The notes under the pieces were generated by a model that worked only from the letters and a program-made list of their open reading frames with translations, made no database searches and was not told where the DNA came from. Position numbers and translations under genes: made by a program. Of a stretch of DNA of 64,000 nucleotides, positions 25,313-34,556 are shown in pieces; position 1 is the first letter of the stretch; the number at the start of each line of letters is the position of its first letter. Source of the DNA: Natrinema caseinilyticum (GTDB taxonomy: Archaea > Halobacteriota > Halobacteria > Halobacteriales > Natrialbaceae); NCBI RefSeq assembly GCF_024227435.1, contig NZ_CP100445.1, positions 3,878,504 to 3,942,503 of the forward strand, read 5' to 3'.

Positions 25313-26224
25313 ATGCAAGCCCTGGTCGTCGCGGCACACGGATCGCACCTGAATCCGGACGCCTCTGATCCGACGTACGCCCACGCGGACACGGTCCGCG
25401 AGACGGGCGCGTTCGACGAGGTGCGGGAGGCGTTCTGGAAGGAGGAACCGCACTTCCGCGAGGTAATCCGGACCGTAGAGTCCGACGAGGTGTTCGTCGT
25501 CCCGCTTTTCATCAGCGAGGGCTACTTCACCGAGCAGGTGATTCCCCGGGAGTTACGCCTCGAGCAGTGGGACCCCGACAAGTGGGAGTCTGACGGCACG
25601 AGCGCCTCGCAGGTAACGCTCGAGGCGACGGACGCGGGGAAGACGATTCACTACTGCGGGCCGGTCGGGACTCACGACGCGATGACGGACGTAATCGTCC
25701 AGCGGGCCGAAACCGCGACCGAGAAGCCGGGCGTCGGCGAGGGGTTCGGTCTCGCGGTCGTCGGTCACGGCACCGACCGAAACGAGAACTCCGCGAAAGC
25801 GATCGAATATCACACCGAACGGATCCGGGAGCGCGACCGGTTCGACGAGGTGAAGGCGCTGTTTATGGACGAGGAACCGGAGGTCGACGACGTGACGGAG
25901 TATTTCGAGAGCGAGGACGTCGTCGTGGTTCCCCTGTTCGTCGCGGACGGCTACCACACGCAGGAGGATATCCCCGAGGACATGGCGCTCACCGAGGACT
26001 ACCGCCTGGGGTGGGACGTGCCGGCCGAAGTCGACGGCCACCGGATCTGGTACACTGGCGCCGTGGGTACCGAGGACCTGATGGCCGACGTGCTCCTGGA
26101 GCGAGCGGCCGACGCCGGAGCCGACATCGGCGACGCTCGCGAAACGGTTCGAAAACTCGTCGGATCGGCCACGGGGGCGGACGGCGAACCGAGCGCCGGG
26201 ACGGAGACGGGGATGGGGGACTGA
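25313..26224 (+). CDS. CbiX/sirohydrochlorin chelatase-like protein
   Basis: A 303-aa protein with two CbiX/CbiK-like chelatase halves. The first begins ALVVAAHGSHLNPDAS, and the second AVVGHGTDRNENSAK near residue 146. Each is followed by a metal-pocket-type strand (VFVVPLFISEGYFTEQVIP near 62, VVVPLFVADGYHTQEDIP near 204). The catalytic His of the family is seen in AAHGS and VGHGT. CbiX inserts cobalt (or, in some members, nickel or iron) into sirohydrochlorin. It is followed after 3 bp by the DR2241-like gene, so the two form an operon. The actual metal is not predictable. Confidence 0.9.
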   Translation: MQALVVAAHGSHLNPDASDPTYAHADTVRETGAFDEVREAFWKEEPHFREVIRTVESDEVFVVPLFISEGYFTEQVIPRELRLEQWDPDKWESDGTSASQVTLEATDAGKTIHYCGPVGTHDAMTDVIVQRAETATEKPGVGEGFGLAVVGHGTDRNENSAKAIEYHTERIRERDRFDEVKALFMDEEPEVDDVTEYFESEDVVVVPLFVADGYHTQEDIPEDMALTEDYRLGWDVPAEVDGHRIWYTGAVGTEDLMADVLLERAADAGADIGDARETVRKLVGSATGADGEPSAGTETGMGD

Positions 26225-26227
26225 GAC

Positions 26228-27397
26228 GTGACGGTGACCGCCGACGATATCGAGACGCTCGCCGAACGCGCCGCGTCGGGCATCGCGTTCGACGGGTTTC
26301 GCGTCGCGGAAACGGACGACGGGTACGCCCTCGAGACGCCGGAGAACGAGTGGACGGGTCTCGAAGACGCCGATCTCGAGCGAGCGCTCGAGGCCTGCGA
26401 GGAGTACGTCACGAACTGGCGGTACTGGCAGGAGACGGTCGGCGGAGCGGGAACCGCTCGGCGAGCGTTCCTCCGATGGTGTGAGCGCGCGCCCCTCGAG
26501 GACGACAGAACGGGGGCGAGTCCGGGCGGCCCGGTCGGAAGCGGTGACTCCAACAGCCCTGCGCCCGAGGAGCCACTCGCCGTCGCGGACCGATACGACG
26601 CGCTCGGCGAGGGCATCGACCGAAGGTGGGGACAACTCGCTATTACGACTCGATTCCTCGACGTCGACGACCGGGATTACGAGCGGGTCTACGACATCTG
26701 GCACGTCGACGACGCCGACGCCGATCTCGCCGCCCTCGAGGTACACGACGATCCCCGTGCGGCCCGCGAGATCGCGACGTACGATCCGGACGGCCGCTAT
26801 CGGCCGTTGAAGACCGCGCCCACACTGGCTACCGGGTGGGCCTTCACCGGCCTCACGGGCGACGAACTCGTCGAAACGATCGGGTTCTTCTACCCGGCGA
26901 CGATCGCCAACTGGCACCGAGAACGGCGCGGAAATCTGGACGTCGACCACTGGCTCGAGACGGCACAGCGACAGACGGGGATCTACGACGTGGTCGACGA
27001 ACTCCCCCGCGAGGCCGTCGCGTGGATGGCCGAGGCCTGTTGTGTCGACTCGCAGTGTCTCCGCCGGCGCGAGTGGGAGTACGACGAGGGGGACGACATC
27101 GACGTCGACGGCGGTGACGGCCCGTTTCCCTGTCGCGAACCGTGTTCGCTCGTGATCGCTGCCGCACGGACGTGGGCGATCCTCGAGTCCGAGGACGAAC
27201 ACGCGTACCGACTCGAGCTCACGACGAGCGAACTGAACCAACTCGAGGAGTTGATCGATGCGGTCGCGGAGGGGCGCACCGACGAAATCCGCGAGGCGGA
27301 CGTTACCGACGGCGCGAACCGCTACCGGGCGCGATACCTCCGGGCCAAACGATTCGACGAGAACGGCGCGCTCGAGGCGACGAAACTCGACGACTGA
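26228..27397 (+). CDS. DR2241 family protein with C-terminal Fe-S-like Cys motif
   Basis: A 389-aa protein that I recognise as the DR2241 family, found coupled to CbiX-type chelatases. The N-terminal half is alpha/beta. The C-terminal half has a Cys-rich stretch (EACCVDSQCLRRREWEY near residue 273, then PFPCREPCSLVIAAARTW near 300) that fits a [4Fe-4S] or similar cluster. The start is GTG at 26228, right after the CbiX stop codon. A role in tetrapyrrole or cobalamin precursor handling follows from the neighbour only; the biochemical function is unknown. Confidence 0.85.
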   Translation: MTVTADDIETLAERAASGIAFDGFRVAETDDGYALETPENEWTGLEDADLERALEACEEYVTNWRYWQETVGGAGTARRAFLRWCERAPLEDDRTGASPGGPVGSGDSNSPAPEEPLAVADRYDALGEGIDRRWGQLAITTRFLDVDDRDYERVYDIWHVDDADADLAALEVHDDPRAAREIATYDPDGRYRPLKTAPTLATGWAFTGLTGDELVETIGFFYPATIANWHRERRGNLDVDHWLETAQRQTGIYDVVDELPREAVAWMAEACCVDSQCLRRREWEYDEGDDIDVDGGDGPFPCREPCSLVIAAARTWAILESEDEHAYRLELTTSELNQLEELIDAVAEGRTDEIREADVTDGANRYRARYLRAKRFDENGALEATKLDD

Positions 27398-27437
27398 GTT
27401 CCCTCTCCGGCACGCCGGCCGCGGTTACGTCGGGCGG

Positions 27438-28028
27438 CTACCAGACCAACAACAGGAGCGCGGCGACGACGCCGACGATGACGATACCGAGGCCGGCGGT
27501 CGCGACCGGACTGGCGATCGTTGCCGCAGTCACCGCCGCGATCACGACCGCGACGAGTCCCAGCGCGAGAACTCCGAGCGTCGCTGGTTCGATTCCGATT
27601 CCAGGGGGGACTCGATCGATCGTACGCTGGACCGCCGTCCGGTCGGGGTCCCGTCGGACGGGTTCCGCGAGCGACTCGTCGACGTCGACGTCGGGCGTCC
27701 CGGGAACGACGGTGACGCCGATGGTGACCGATTCGGACCCGTATCCGGTCAGCACCTCGAGTCGACCCTCGATCGAGTGATCGATGGTCTCGGCGTCGAC
27801 GGCGATCGGAACGGTCGTTACCGCGCCGGGCTCGACGTAGTAGTTCGACTGATCGAGCGATGCGATCCGCTCTACGTCACCGTCGAGACGACAGTGGACG
27901 TGCGCTGGCGACTCGTGACCGTGTAATCGAAGGTCGAAGGGCTCGTCGGTCTCGAGGGCGTCGGTCGCCGGTTCGAGCGCGTTGGCGTTCCCGCGATTGA
28001 CGTGGACGGTGACCTCGGTGTCTGGCAC
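27438..28028 (-). CDS. Membrane-anchored haloarchaeal protein of unknown function
   Basis: A 196-aa protein with an acidic, beta-rich domain (residues 1-120, EVTVHVNRGNANALEPATDA ... GVTVVPGTPDVDVDESLAEP). After a linker come two C-terminal membrane helices (about 150-170 LGVLALGLVAVVIAAVTAAT and 175-195 VATAGLGIVIVGVVAALLLL). The soluble domain probably faces the cytoplasm or surface; orientation is not determined. I recall it as a haloarchaea-specific family but cannot name it securely. The stop codon faces the DR2241-like gene. Confidence 0.72.
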   Translation of the reverse strand: MPDTEVTVHVNRGNANALEPATDALETDEPFDLRLHGHESPAHVHCRLDGDVERIASLDQSNYYVEPGAVTTVPIAVDAETIDHSIEGRLEVLTGYGSESVTIGVTVVPGTPDVDVDESLAEPVRRDPDRTAVQRTIDRVPPGIGIEPATLGVLALGLVAVVIAAVTAATIASPVATAGLGIVIVGVVAALLLLVW

Positions 28029-28043
28029 GGTAGATCGGGCCGG

Positions 28044-28238
28044 TCAGGCCGGCGTTTCTTCGCGCATATCCGGCGGGAGCAGGTTCGGGATGCCGTCCTC
28101 GATCGGATATCGTTCGCCGCACTCGGTGCAGACGAGGTCCCCGCCGATGACCTCACCGTCGTCGTACGCGGCGTCCTCGAGTTCCAGATCGTTTTTGTCG
28201 AGCGGACAGCAGAGAATGTCCAGCAACGATTCTTTCAT
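28044..28238 (-). CDS. Trm112-like zinc-binding protein
   Basis: A 64-aa Trm112 family member: LLDILCCPLDKNDLEL at the N-terminus and LVCTECGERYPIEDGIPNLL at the C-terminus form the typical small zinc-binding fold. Archaeal Trm112 is the partner that activates several tRNA, rRNA and protein methyltransferases. ATG 28238 is chosen because the upstream frame adds only nine residues. It lies 15 bp upstream of the 196-aa membrane protein gene in the same direction, probably one transcript. Confidence 0.88.
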   Translation of the reverse strand: MKESLLDILCCPLDKNDLELEDAAYDDGEVIGGDLVCTECGERYPIEDGIPNLLPPDMREETPA

Positions 28239-28479
28239 ACCACGTAGGATCGTCGCCTGAAGCAAAAGGTTTCGGGAAACTGCCGGGACACCGGCCCCGC
28301 CATCTGTCGGCGTCTGACGGGAGTGATACCGCCAGGTCGGCAGAGCGAGTCACGTCGAGGTCGCCGGTCGATCCGTCCTGGTGAGTACGGGAACCGAACG
28401 CATCCGAACGATTCGGACGGTGACGCTTGCCGTCGTCGCGCCGTCGAAGCGAGGTGGGCGGCGGACGGCGGGCGGTGCG

Positions 28480-29844
28480 CTACTGGTACGGGTTTTCGAC
28501 GACGACGGTCTCCTCGCGACCGGGGCCGACGCCGACGGCGTAGATGGGCGCGTCGAGTTCGTCCGCCACGTACTCGAGGTAGGCCCGAGCGTTCTCTGGA
28601 ATCGCGTCGTAGCCGTCCTCGGCGACTGCGGTCCAGTCGACGTCGGGCCATCCGTCGAACGACTTGAAGGTTGCCTCACACCGCCCCCACGCTTCGGTCG
28701 TCGGAGGCATGGTCAGGATTTCCGTCCCGTCGAATTCGTAGCTGTGTCCAACCTTGACCTCGTCGAGGTCGGCCAGCACGTCGATGTGGTTGATCGCGAG
28801 TCCGGTGAACCCGTTCGCGCGGGCCGCGTGACGAAGCATCGGCATATCGAGCCAGCCGACCCGCCGCGGGCGGCCCGTGACGGTACCGTACTCCCCGCCT
28901 TCGTCGCGGATGTAAGTCGCGAGTCCTTCTTCGTCCTCGCCGGCGCCTTCGGTCGCATCGTAGTCGGGGGTCTGTCCCTCGACGCCGCCGAGTTCGGTCG
29001 GAAGCGGGCCGGTCCCGACGCGGGAGAGGTAAGCCTTGACGATGCCGATGACCTCTCCCTGACCGACGACCGTCGGGCCGAGACCGGTCCCGACGCTCGC
29101 ACCGCCCGCGGTCGGATTGGAGGACGTCACGTAGGGGTAGATGCCGTGGTCGATATCGATCGAGGTTCCCTGTGCCCCCTCGAGCATGACGTTCTCGCCG
29201 GCGTCGATTCGCTCCTGGAGGAAGCGTCCGCAGTCGACGGTCATCCCCTCGTCGGCGAGGCGCTCGCCGTACTCCCGGTAGGTCTCGTAGAGGTGATCGA
29301 TATCGAACTCTTCGCCGGTCTCCGCGCCGAAGACGTTCTCGGCGAGGGCCTTCTTCTGTGGCACGACGTACTCGAGTCGGTCGCGCAGCGCGTCCGGATC
29401 GAGCAGATCACCGACGCGGACGCCGCGGCGGCCGGCCTTGTCCTCGTAGGTCGGCCCGATGCCGCGTTTGGTCGTCCCCGCTGCGAGGTCGTCTTTCTCT
29501 TCCTCTTCGATCCCGTCGAGCGCGCGGTGATACGGAAGGATGACGTGAGCGCGTTCGGCGACGCGGACGTCGGGCTCGAGCCCCCGGTCGCGAAGGGTGT
29601 CGATTTCGTCGAACAGCGTTTCCGGGTTGACGACGCACCCGTTCCCGAGAACGCCGACCTTCCCTCTGACGGCGCCCGACGGCACCAGCGATAGTTTGTA
29701 CTTCGTCCCGTCGTGGACGACGGTATGTCCAGCGTTATCCCCACCTTGATAGCGGGCAACGACGTCGGCGGCGTCGCCGTACAGGTCGACGACCCCACCC
29801 TTGCCTTCGTCGCCGAGTTGCGACCCGACGATAGTGACGGTCAT
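28480..29844 (-). CDS. purA: Adenylosuccinate synthetase
   Basis: Catalyses IMP + aspartate + GTP to adenylosuccinate, the first committed step of AMP synthesis. The 454-aa protein carries the P-loop GSQLGDEGKGGVVD (about residues 7-20), the IMP/catalytic segment GGDNAGHTVV (about 34-43), GTTKRGIGPTYEDKAGR near 129 and EGAQGTSIDIDHG near 219. Length fits haloarchaeal PurA. A TATA-like TTTATCGG (29870-29877) lies about 26-33 bp before the ATG, so it is leaderless. Confidence 0.97.
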   Translation of the reverse strand: MTVTIVGSQLGDEGKGGVVDLYGDAADVVARYQGGDNAGHTVVHDGTKYKLSLVPSGAVRGKVGVLGNGCVVNPETLFDEIDTLRDRGLEPDVRVAERAHVILPYHRALDGIEEEEKDDLAAGTTKRGIGPTYEDKAGRRGVRVGDLLDPDALRDRLEYVVPQKKALAENVFGAETGEEFDIDHLYETYREYGERLADEGMTVDCGRFLQERIDAGENVMLEGAQGTSIDIDHGIYPYVTSSNPTAGGASVGTGLGPTVVGQGEVIGIVKAYLSRVGTGPLPTELGGVEGQTPDYDATEGAGEDEEGLATYIRDEGGEYGTVTGRPRRVGWLDMPMLRHAARANGFTGLAINHIDVLADLDEVKVGHSYEFDGTEILTMPPTTEAWGRCEATFKSFDGWPDVDWTAVAEDGYDAIPENARAYLEYVADELDAPIYAVGVGPGREETVVVENPYQ

Positions 29845-30108
29845 AACAGCGGCGGCTTCTTCCCGGGCCGATAAACAGATTACGGTATACGGGTGGCTAC
29901 AGTGGGAGACACCACGGTCGCTATCCGATCGCCGATGGGGCCAGAACCCGCCATCGTCCCGTCTTCCGACGGCGTCACCGCGGCGGCGGCCCCTTCCCCG
30001 TTAATTTCTCAACCAACGCGGACGGAGAAATGGCCGCGATCGGAAGCGTTAACTACTGACAGGAACGATCACGGAGTTGTGAGTGGTCCTTTCAGCGACC
30101 GAGAGTAA

Positions 30109-30117
30109 CTTTTAAAA
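30109..30117 (+). promoter_or_regulatory. Probable TATA box of the HTH gene
   Basis: CTTTTAAAAGG, an AT-rich palindrome, lies 27-35 bp upstream of ATG 30144. The upstream ATG at 30139 reads ATG-CCA-TGA and is not used. Confidence 0.45.
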
Positions 30118-30143
30118 GGCCCAAAGACAAGTTAACAAATGCC

Positions 30144-30449
30144 ATGATAGACCGACTTGAGAAGGAAGTCGATATGCTGGAACGCCACCTTCAGGTTCTG
30201 AAGATGGTGATCGAGAACGAACCGATCGGAATCGTTAAAATGTCGAACGAAACCGGCTATCCTCACCACAAAGTCCGGTACTCGCTTCGCGTCCTCGAGG
30301 AAGAGAACCTGATCGAGCCGTCGAGTCAGGGTGCGATCAAAACTGAGCGCACCGCGGAGTTCGTCGACGAACTCGACGGCAAGATCGACGACATCGTCGA
30401 CAAACTCGACGGGATGAAAATCGAAGACGTCGCCGAGATCGAAGGGTAG
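30144..30449 (+). CDS. Small winged-helix/coiled-coil regulator-like protein
   Basis: A 101-aa protein conserved in haloarchaea by my recollection. The N-terminal helix (DRLEKEVDMLERHLQVLKMV) is followed by a winged HTH pattern (IGIVKMSNETGYPHHKVRYSL, RVLEEENLIEPSSQGA) and an acidic helical tail. The HTH suggests DNA binding; the helix at either end suggests dimerisation. The target is unknown. Confidence 0.78.
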   Translation: MIDRLEKEVDMLERHLQVLKMVIENEPIGIVKMSNETGYPHHKVRYSLRVLEEENLIEPSSQGAIKTERTAEFVDELDGKIDDIVDKLDGMKIEDVAEIEG

Positions 30450-30454
30450 TCTCT

Positions 30455-30469
30455 CGTCCGAGACGGACG
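30455..30469 (+). terminator. Stem-loop after the HTH gene
   Basis: CGTCCG-AGA-CGGACG makes a perfect 6-bp stem with a 3-nt loop, 6 bp after the stop codon, followed by CTTTCCCC. It is plausible as the transcript end of the HTH gene. Confidence 0.45.
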
Positions 30470-30840
30470 CTGTCGCCTTTCCCCGCAACACGCGTTCGGT
30501 GCGAGGTGATCGACTTTTCGTCGTGGGTCGAGGCGCTCCGGAGCACCTCGCTCCCGCGTCGCCATCGCCCCCGTTTGACACGAGTGGCCGACCCGATTGC
30601 GAACGCACCGCCAGTCACAGGTACCGGAATCGGACACCGAACTCCGTCACCTGGTTGGGTCGAGGTGACGGGTCCGAGTGAGAACGTTGCGAGTCGGTTT
30701 CCGACGACGTGCGGGGAACCGGTCTCGGCGTGCCCAGGACTCGTCGCGTCGAAACTCGCAGTCGCGGGTCCGTCCGCTATCGCGTTTTCCCGGCGGGAGG
30801 GATAGATCGAAGGGAAGGGAGGCTGCGTGCCGGAACCGAA
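30470..30840. other. Intergenic region without a supported gene
   Basis: A convergent gap between the HTH gene and the leftward 857-aa gene. No frame shows halophilic coding character, and no repeat or RNA gene was recognised. Confidence 0.5.
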
Positions 30841-33414
30841 CTACAACTCGGGGACGGTCATGTGGAACCCTTCGGACCGCGATTCGACCAGACAGAGGTG
30901 ATAGCCCTCTTTCCGAGAGAGGTTGACGTAGCTCAGTTTCGAACCGCGGCTGAGAAAGCCGCTGCTCGTGGCCTGTTCTGCCACCTCGAGTGCGCCCGGT
31001 TCGAAGTAACTCGAGGTGACGGCGACCGACGCCGCGAGCGACGGATAGTTCGCCTTCACCGCGGACGACGCCTCTTCTAATTGCTCGAGCAACTTCTTCG
31101 AAGCCGGCTCGCGCGAATCGTTGAGGGTGGCCAATACGAGCGGGTTCCCCATCTTGTCGTACGCGACGATGTCGAAGGTTACCTGATCCGGAACGTCCTC
31201 CGTCTCGTCGTCCGCGAGCGAAATGGTCGAGCCGAGTTCGGCCCGATCGATTCGGGGAATCGCGTCGTACAGATCCGCCAATCCGTTCGCGTTCCCGGTG
31301 TCGCGGATCTCGTAGAGGACCAGTTCGGTGAGCCAGTTGACGAACCGGTACTCCATCGACGACGTGAGAAAGTCTTCGTAGGGCTCCCCGTCGACGACCG
31401 CGTCGGCCGAGTCGAACTGCGTGTGGTGTTCGAGTCGCAGGTTCGATGTGACCTCCACGCGATCGGCTGCACCGTCGTGAGCCGTCTCGAGGGTCGGTTG
31501 GCTCTTCGATACGTACCGAACGAAGATGTTCGTTCCGGAGAGCGCCTGGTCGGGCGAGAGCGTCGTTCCCGTGGTCGGACTGGCTCCAGTTGCACCAGTA
31601 CCGCCTTCTCGTGCCCGTTTCAGTTCCGTCTCGAGTTCCTGGATCCTGGATTGGAGCTGTTCGACCGCGACCGAGAGATCCTCGTTTTGGGACTGCAGCT
31701 GATTGCGGTCGGCTTTGACCTCCTCCGCTTCCGTCACGACCGCATCGCGTTGCTCCTGTAGCGTCTCGAGTTTCTCGGAGAGGGCCGAGACCCGGTTTTG
31801 ACCCTCCTGGTCCGAAGACTGAGTCGATCGAGTACCGGAACCCCCCTGTTGGCTCGGCTGGGTCCGTGACGTGCTCTCGCGACCGCCGGACGAAGCGCCA
31901 CCGGCTGTCGATTCCATCGTTCGGGGCGATCCCCTCGAGTCGGACTGTTCGTTCGGCGACGAGCCGCCCTCGGATGCGCCCGCGTCCGAGACCGTCGACG
32001 ACCGGCCCGCGCTCGCGTTCCGACTTCCGGTACTCGACGCCGTCACCGCATTCGTCTCGCTGTCGTCCGGATCGATCGATGGAATGCGGCGGGTTTCCCG
32101 CCATTCTTCTTCGCGTTCGAACTGCTCCTCGAGATCGTCTCCGTCGGTTCTGGTCGCGTCGTCCACGGTCAGTGACGAGTCGTCGGTATCCGGGACCGTG
32201 CCGTCGGCTTCGGTGTCCTCTTCGACCCAGGAGATGTTGCGATCCAGTTCCTTGGCCGCGGCTTCGACCTCTGCGAGATCCGGATCCGTCGGGCCATCGG
32301 TCTCGGTTTCGGTTTCGGTTTCCGTCTCGGCTTGGGTCTCGACGTCGACCTCGGTCGGTTCGTCGACGCCGCCTTCGGCGGCCGTCTCGACCGTCGACGA
32401 ACGGATCGAGTCCTCGCCCGTATTCTCGGTACGGTCGTCTCCGTTCGGTGGCCGGGATCCGTCGGCGTCGTCCGACGAGGTCGGATCGAGGTCGGCGTCC
32501 GGTTCCGCTTCGGTGATGCCGGTTGCCGACCGTTCCTGATCTGGTTTCGCCGCCTCGCTCGCAGTGATACCCGACGGATCGTCGGCGATGTCGATATCGG
32601 AGGTCAGCGACGAGGAGTCGTCCACGGTGACGTCCTCGATCGGATCCGGTCCGGCGGATCCGTCGTCGTCGCTCGGGTCGGTTCCCGAGAGGTTGATCGG
32701 CTCGATCGATGACGACCCCTGATCGGCTGTCGGGTCGGAGTCCGCATCGTCTCCGGATGGGATGCCGACTTCGATCCCGGACTCGGTCGTATCGGTCCCG
32801 GACTCGCTCGCTCGCTCGAGTTCCCGACTCGAGTCGCGATCCGCCGCGTCTTCAGAATCAGTCCCACCACCGGCCGTCCGGGGAACGTCCGTGACATCGA
32901 TATCGACGTCGAGTACCTCGTAGATGCCCACTTCGTCGGCCGCACGGTCGAAGGCTTCCTCGCCGGTGAGCAGGCGCTCGGCGTTACCGATGTACGCGGC
33001 TGCCATCCGACGACCGCCGTAGTAGACGGCGTAGTAGTCCCCGCTGAGCACGTTTTCGCTCAGTTCGATGTAGCCCGTAAACGAGCCGCTCTGGAGGGTC
33101 TCGTCCACTTCTTGGAGCGGCGTTTCGTTCGTGTAGTAATTCGCTCGTGTCTCGCCGCCGCGCTCTTCCATCGTACAGAGCAACGGCAGCGACGGATGGG
33201 GTGCCTCGTACTGCGTTCCGGAGGCGGTCTCGAAGTCCACGATATCACCGTCGAAGACGCCGACGATTCTCCCGTTGAGCATAAAGAGCCACGAGCCTGC
33301 CGCCGACACGGCACCCGAAAAATCAGCAGCAGCGAGATCGGAGAGGCCGTCGAAACCGCCGCCGAACGGACGGGATTCCCACTCCTCGACGCGCTCTTGC
33401 GTGCGCGAGTCCAT
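30841..33414 (-). CDS. Large acidic coiled-coil protein, haloarchaea-specific
   Basis: An 857-aa protein in four zones. Residues about 1-180 form a compact domain (FSGAVSAAGSWLFMLNGRIV; GDYYAVYYGGRRMAAAY). About 185-570 is a disordered, very acidic Ser/Thr/Asp-rich region with a (Thr-Glu)n run. About 570-635 is a coiled coil (RVSALSEKLETLQEQRDAVV). About 650-857 is a folded C-terminal domain (TNIFVRYVSKSQPTLETAHD ... QVTFDIVAYDKMGNPLVLAT) with alternating strands and helices that might be nuclease-like; this last point is a guess. I recall related proteins only in haloarchaea. No signal peptide or membrane helix, so it is cytoplasmic. The upstream UPF0058 gene points the same way, 57 bp apart. 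Confidence 0.8.
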   Translation of the reverse strand: MDSRTQERVEEWESRPFGGGFDGLSDLAAADFSGAVSAAGSWLFMLNGRIVGVFDGDIVDFETASGTQYEAPHPSLPLLCTMEERGGETRANYYTNETPLQEVDETLQSGSFTGYIELSENVLSGDYYAVYYGGRRMAAAYIGNAERLLTGEEAFDRAADEVGIYEVLDVDIDVTDVPRTAGGGTDSEDAADRDSSRELERASESGTDTTESGIEVGIPSGDDADSDPTADQGSSSIEPINLSGTDPSDDDGSAGPDPIEDVTVDDSSSLTSDIDIADDPSGITASEAAKPDQERSATGITEAEPDADLDPTSSDDADGSRPPNGDDRTENTGEDSIRSSTVETAAEGGVDEPTEVDVETQAETETETETETDGPTDPDLAEVEAAAKELDRNISWVEEDTEADGTVPDTDDSSLTVDDATRTDGDDLEEQFEREEEWRETRRIPSIDPDDSETNAVTASSTGSRNASAGRSSTVSDAGASEGGSSPNEQSDSRGSPRTMESTAGGASSGGRESTSRTQPSQQGGSGTRSTQSSDQEGQNRVSALSEKLETLQEQRDAVVTEAEEVKADRNQLQSQNEDLSVAVEQLQSRIQELETELKRAREGGTGATGASPTTGTTLSPDQALSGTNIFVRYVSKSQPTLETAHDGAADRVEVTSNLRLEHHTQFDSADAVVDGEPYEDFLTSSMEYRFVNWLTELVLYEIRDTGNANGLADLYDAIPRIDRAELGSTISLADDETEDVPDQVTFDIVAYDKMGNPLVLATLNDSREPASKKLLEQLEEASSAVKANYPSLAASVAVTSSYFEPGALEVAEQATSSGFLSRGSKLSYVNLSRKEGYHLCLVESRSEGFHMTVPEL

Positions 33415-33461
33415 ACGTCAACAAGCGGGAACCGGACCAAATACGTTTCGCCTAGAATGCG

Positions 33462-33479
33462 TCTAGATTTTCTAGATTT
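33462..33479. repeat. Tandem 9-bp repeat at the UPF0058 stop codon
   Basis: TCTAGATTT occurs twice in tandem (33462-33470, 33471-33479), the second copy carrying the UPF0058 stop codon on the minus strand. It also lies 50-65 bp upstream of the 857-aa gene start, so it may be a terminator or promoter element. Confidence 0.35.
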
Positions 33480-33750
33480 TCGATTCCGCGTCCTCGGCGA
33501 GTTCCTTCATCCGTTTGCCGATCCGCCCGGCGCTCGAGAACTCGTCTTCGCTCATCGCGCTCGCGAGCGCGTTACCGAGGACGAAGACGGCGTGTTTGTG
33601 TTCGCTCTTCGATTTGTGGACGTGCGAGGGATCGACGTCGAGCTGACGGTAGGGATCGAACAGCGTTTCGTCGACCTCCTCGCGCTCCGAGAAGTACTCC
33701 ATGATGACGACGAGTTCTTCGTGAAGCTCGAGGAGTTCGTCTTTATGCAT
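33472..33750 (-). CDS. UPF0058 family protein
   Basis: A 92-aa archaeal protein recognised by MHKDELLELHEELVVIMEYF at the start and the invariant DVDPSHVHKSKSEHKHAVFV near residue 43, followed by LGNALASAMSEDEFSSAGRI. The His/Lys-rich central motif suggests metal or nucleic-acid contact, but the function is unknown. The frame extends upstream, but ATG 33750 gives the exact family start. Confidence 0.93.
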   Translation of the reverse strand: MHKDELLELHEELVVIMEYFSEREEVDETLFDPYRQLDVDPSHVHKSKSEHKHAVFVLGNALASAMSEDEFSSAGRIGKRMKELAEDAESKI

Positions 33751-33923
33751 ATACGCCGGTACGGACGGTTTCGATTTAAGCATTGTGTGGCCTGCTGTGG
33801 CAAATCCGTGGGGGAGCACCCAGCGACCGGGTTCGGCCCGTCGTTCGCGCTCGACGGATGCGCCGGTCACAGGATGTCAGCGGACACCAGTCCGCACGAT
33901 CGTACGTCGACGATCGAATCGTG

Positions 33924-34556
33924 TCAGTCGGCACCGGCATCGTTCCGGCGGTGTAACACGACCGCAAGCACGAGGATCCACCCGCCGAACGCGACGGCAG
34001 CGACGAACTCGGGGACGGCGAACCACGAGCCGGTATCCGTTTCCCCACCGATCGCCACCAGCCAGCCGAGCCATGCCAGCGGGTGGACGTTGCCGAACCA
34101 GAACGAGGCAATTGCGAGCGAGGCGTCCTCTGCCAGGGCCGCTCCGGTAGCGTAGACCCAACTCGCGAACGGGGCGACGCCGAACACGGTCAACGCGGCG
34201 ACCCCGTGCAGGCTCGTCCCGAGATAGACGGCGGTATGCTCGAGGAAGAAGACGCCGACGCCGACCATCCCGACCACGGCGATAGCGGTCAGGGCGATAC
34301 CGAGGCGCTCTCCGGTGTTCCGGCTCGCAGACCAGAGCCGCCAGACGAACGGGGTGCCGATCAGGCCGCCGAGGATCAGGCCCCCGTTGAAAAGCGGGAA
34401 CGTCGGGGCGCCGTACCGGCCCATATCCGAGAGGGCTTGCTCCCCCCAGGTAAACGTCTCGGGCGGTGCGAGGACCGTCGCGATAACGATCGCCCCGAGC
34501 GATACGACTGGCCCGGCGACACCGCAGTACGTCGCGATTTTCGCCCTGTCGGCCAT
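33924..34556 (-). CDS. DUF998 family membrane protein
   Basis: A 210-aa integral membrane protein with six predicted helices, of the DUF998 family. Diagnostic segments are WGEQALSDMGRYGAPTFPLF near residue 37, LFNGGLILGGLIGTPF and TSLHGVAALTVFGVAP near 113. The upstream ATG at 34586 adds ten atypical residues and is not preferred. Function unknown. Confidence 0.88.
   Translation of the reverse strand: MADRAKIATYCGVAGPVVSLGAIVIATVLAPPETFTWGEQALSDMGRYGAPTFPLFNGGLILGGLIGTPFVWRLWSASRNTGERLGIALTAIAVVGMVGVGVFFLEHTAVYLGTSLHGVAALTVFGVAPFASWVYATGAALAEDASLAIASFWFGNVHPLAWLGWLVAIGGETDTGSWFAVPEFVAAVAFGGWILVLAVVLHRRNDAGAD

Noticed and set aside
28381..29694. Open frame of 437 codons antisense to purA
   Set aside because: It is a frame shadow of purA without any recognisable motif.
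32280..32345. (Thr-Glu)n coding repeat, GTTTCGGTTTCG on the plus strand
   Set aside because: This is ordinary low-complexity acidic sequence within the 857-aa protein.
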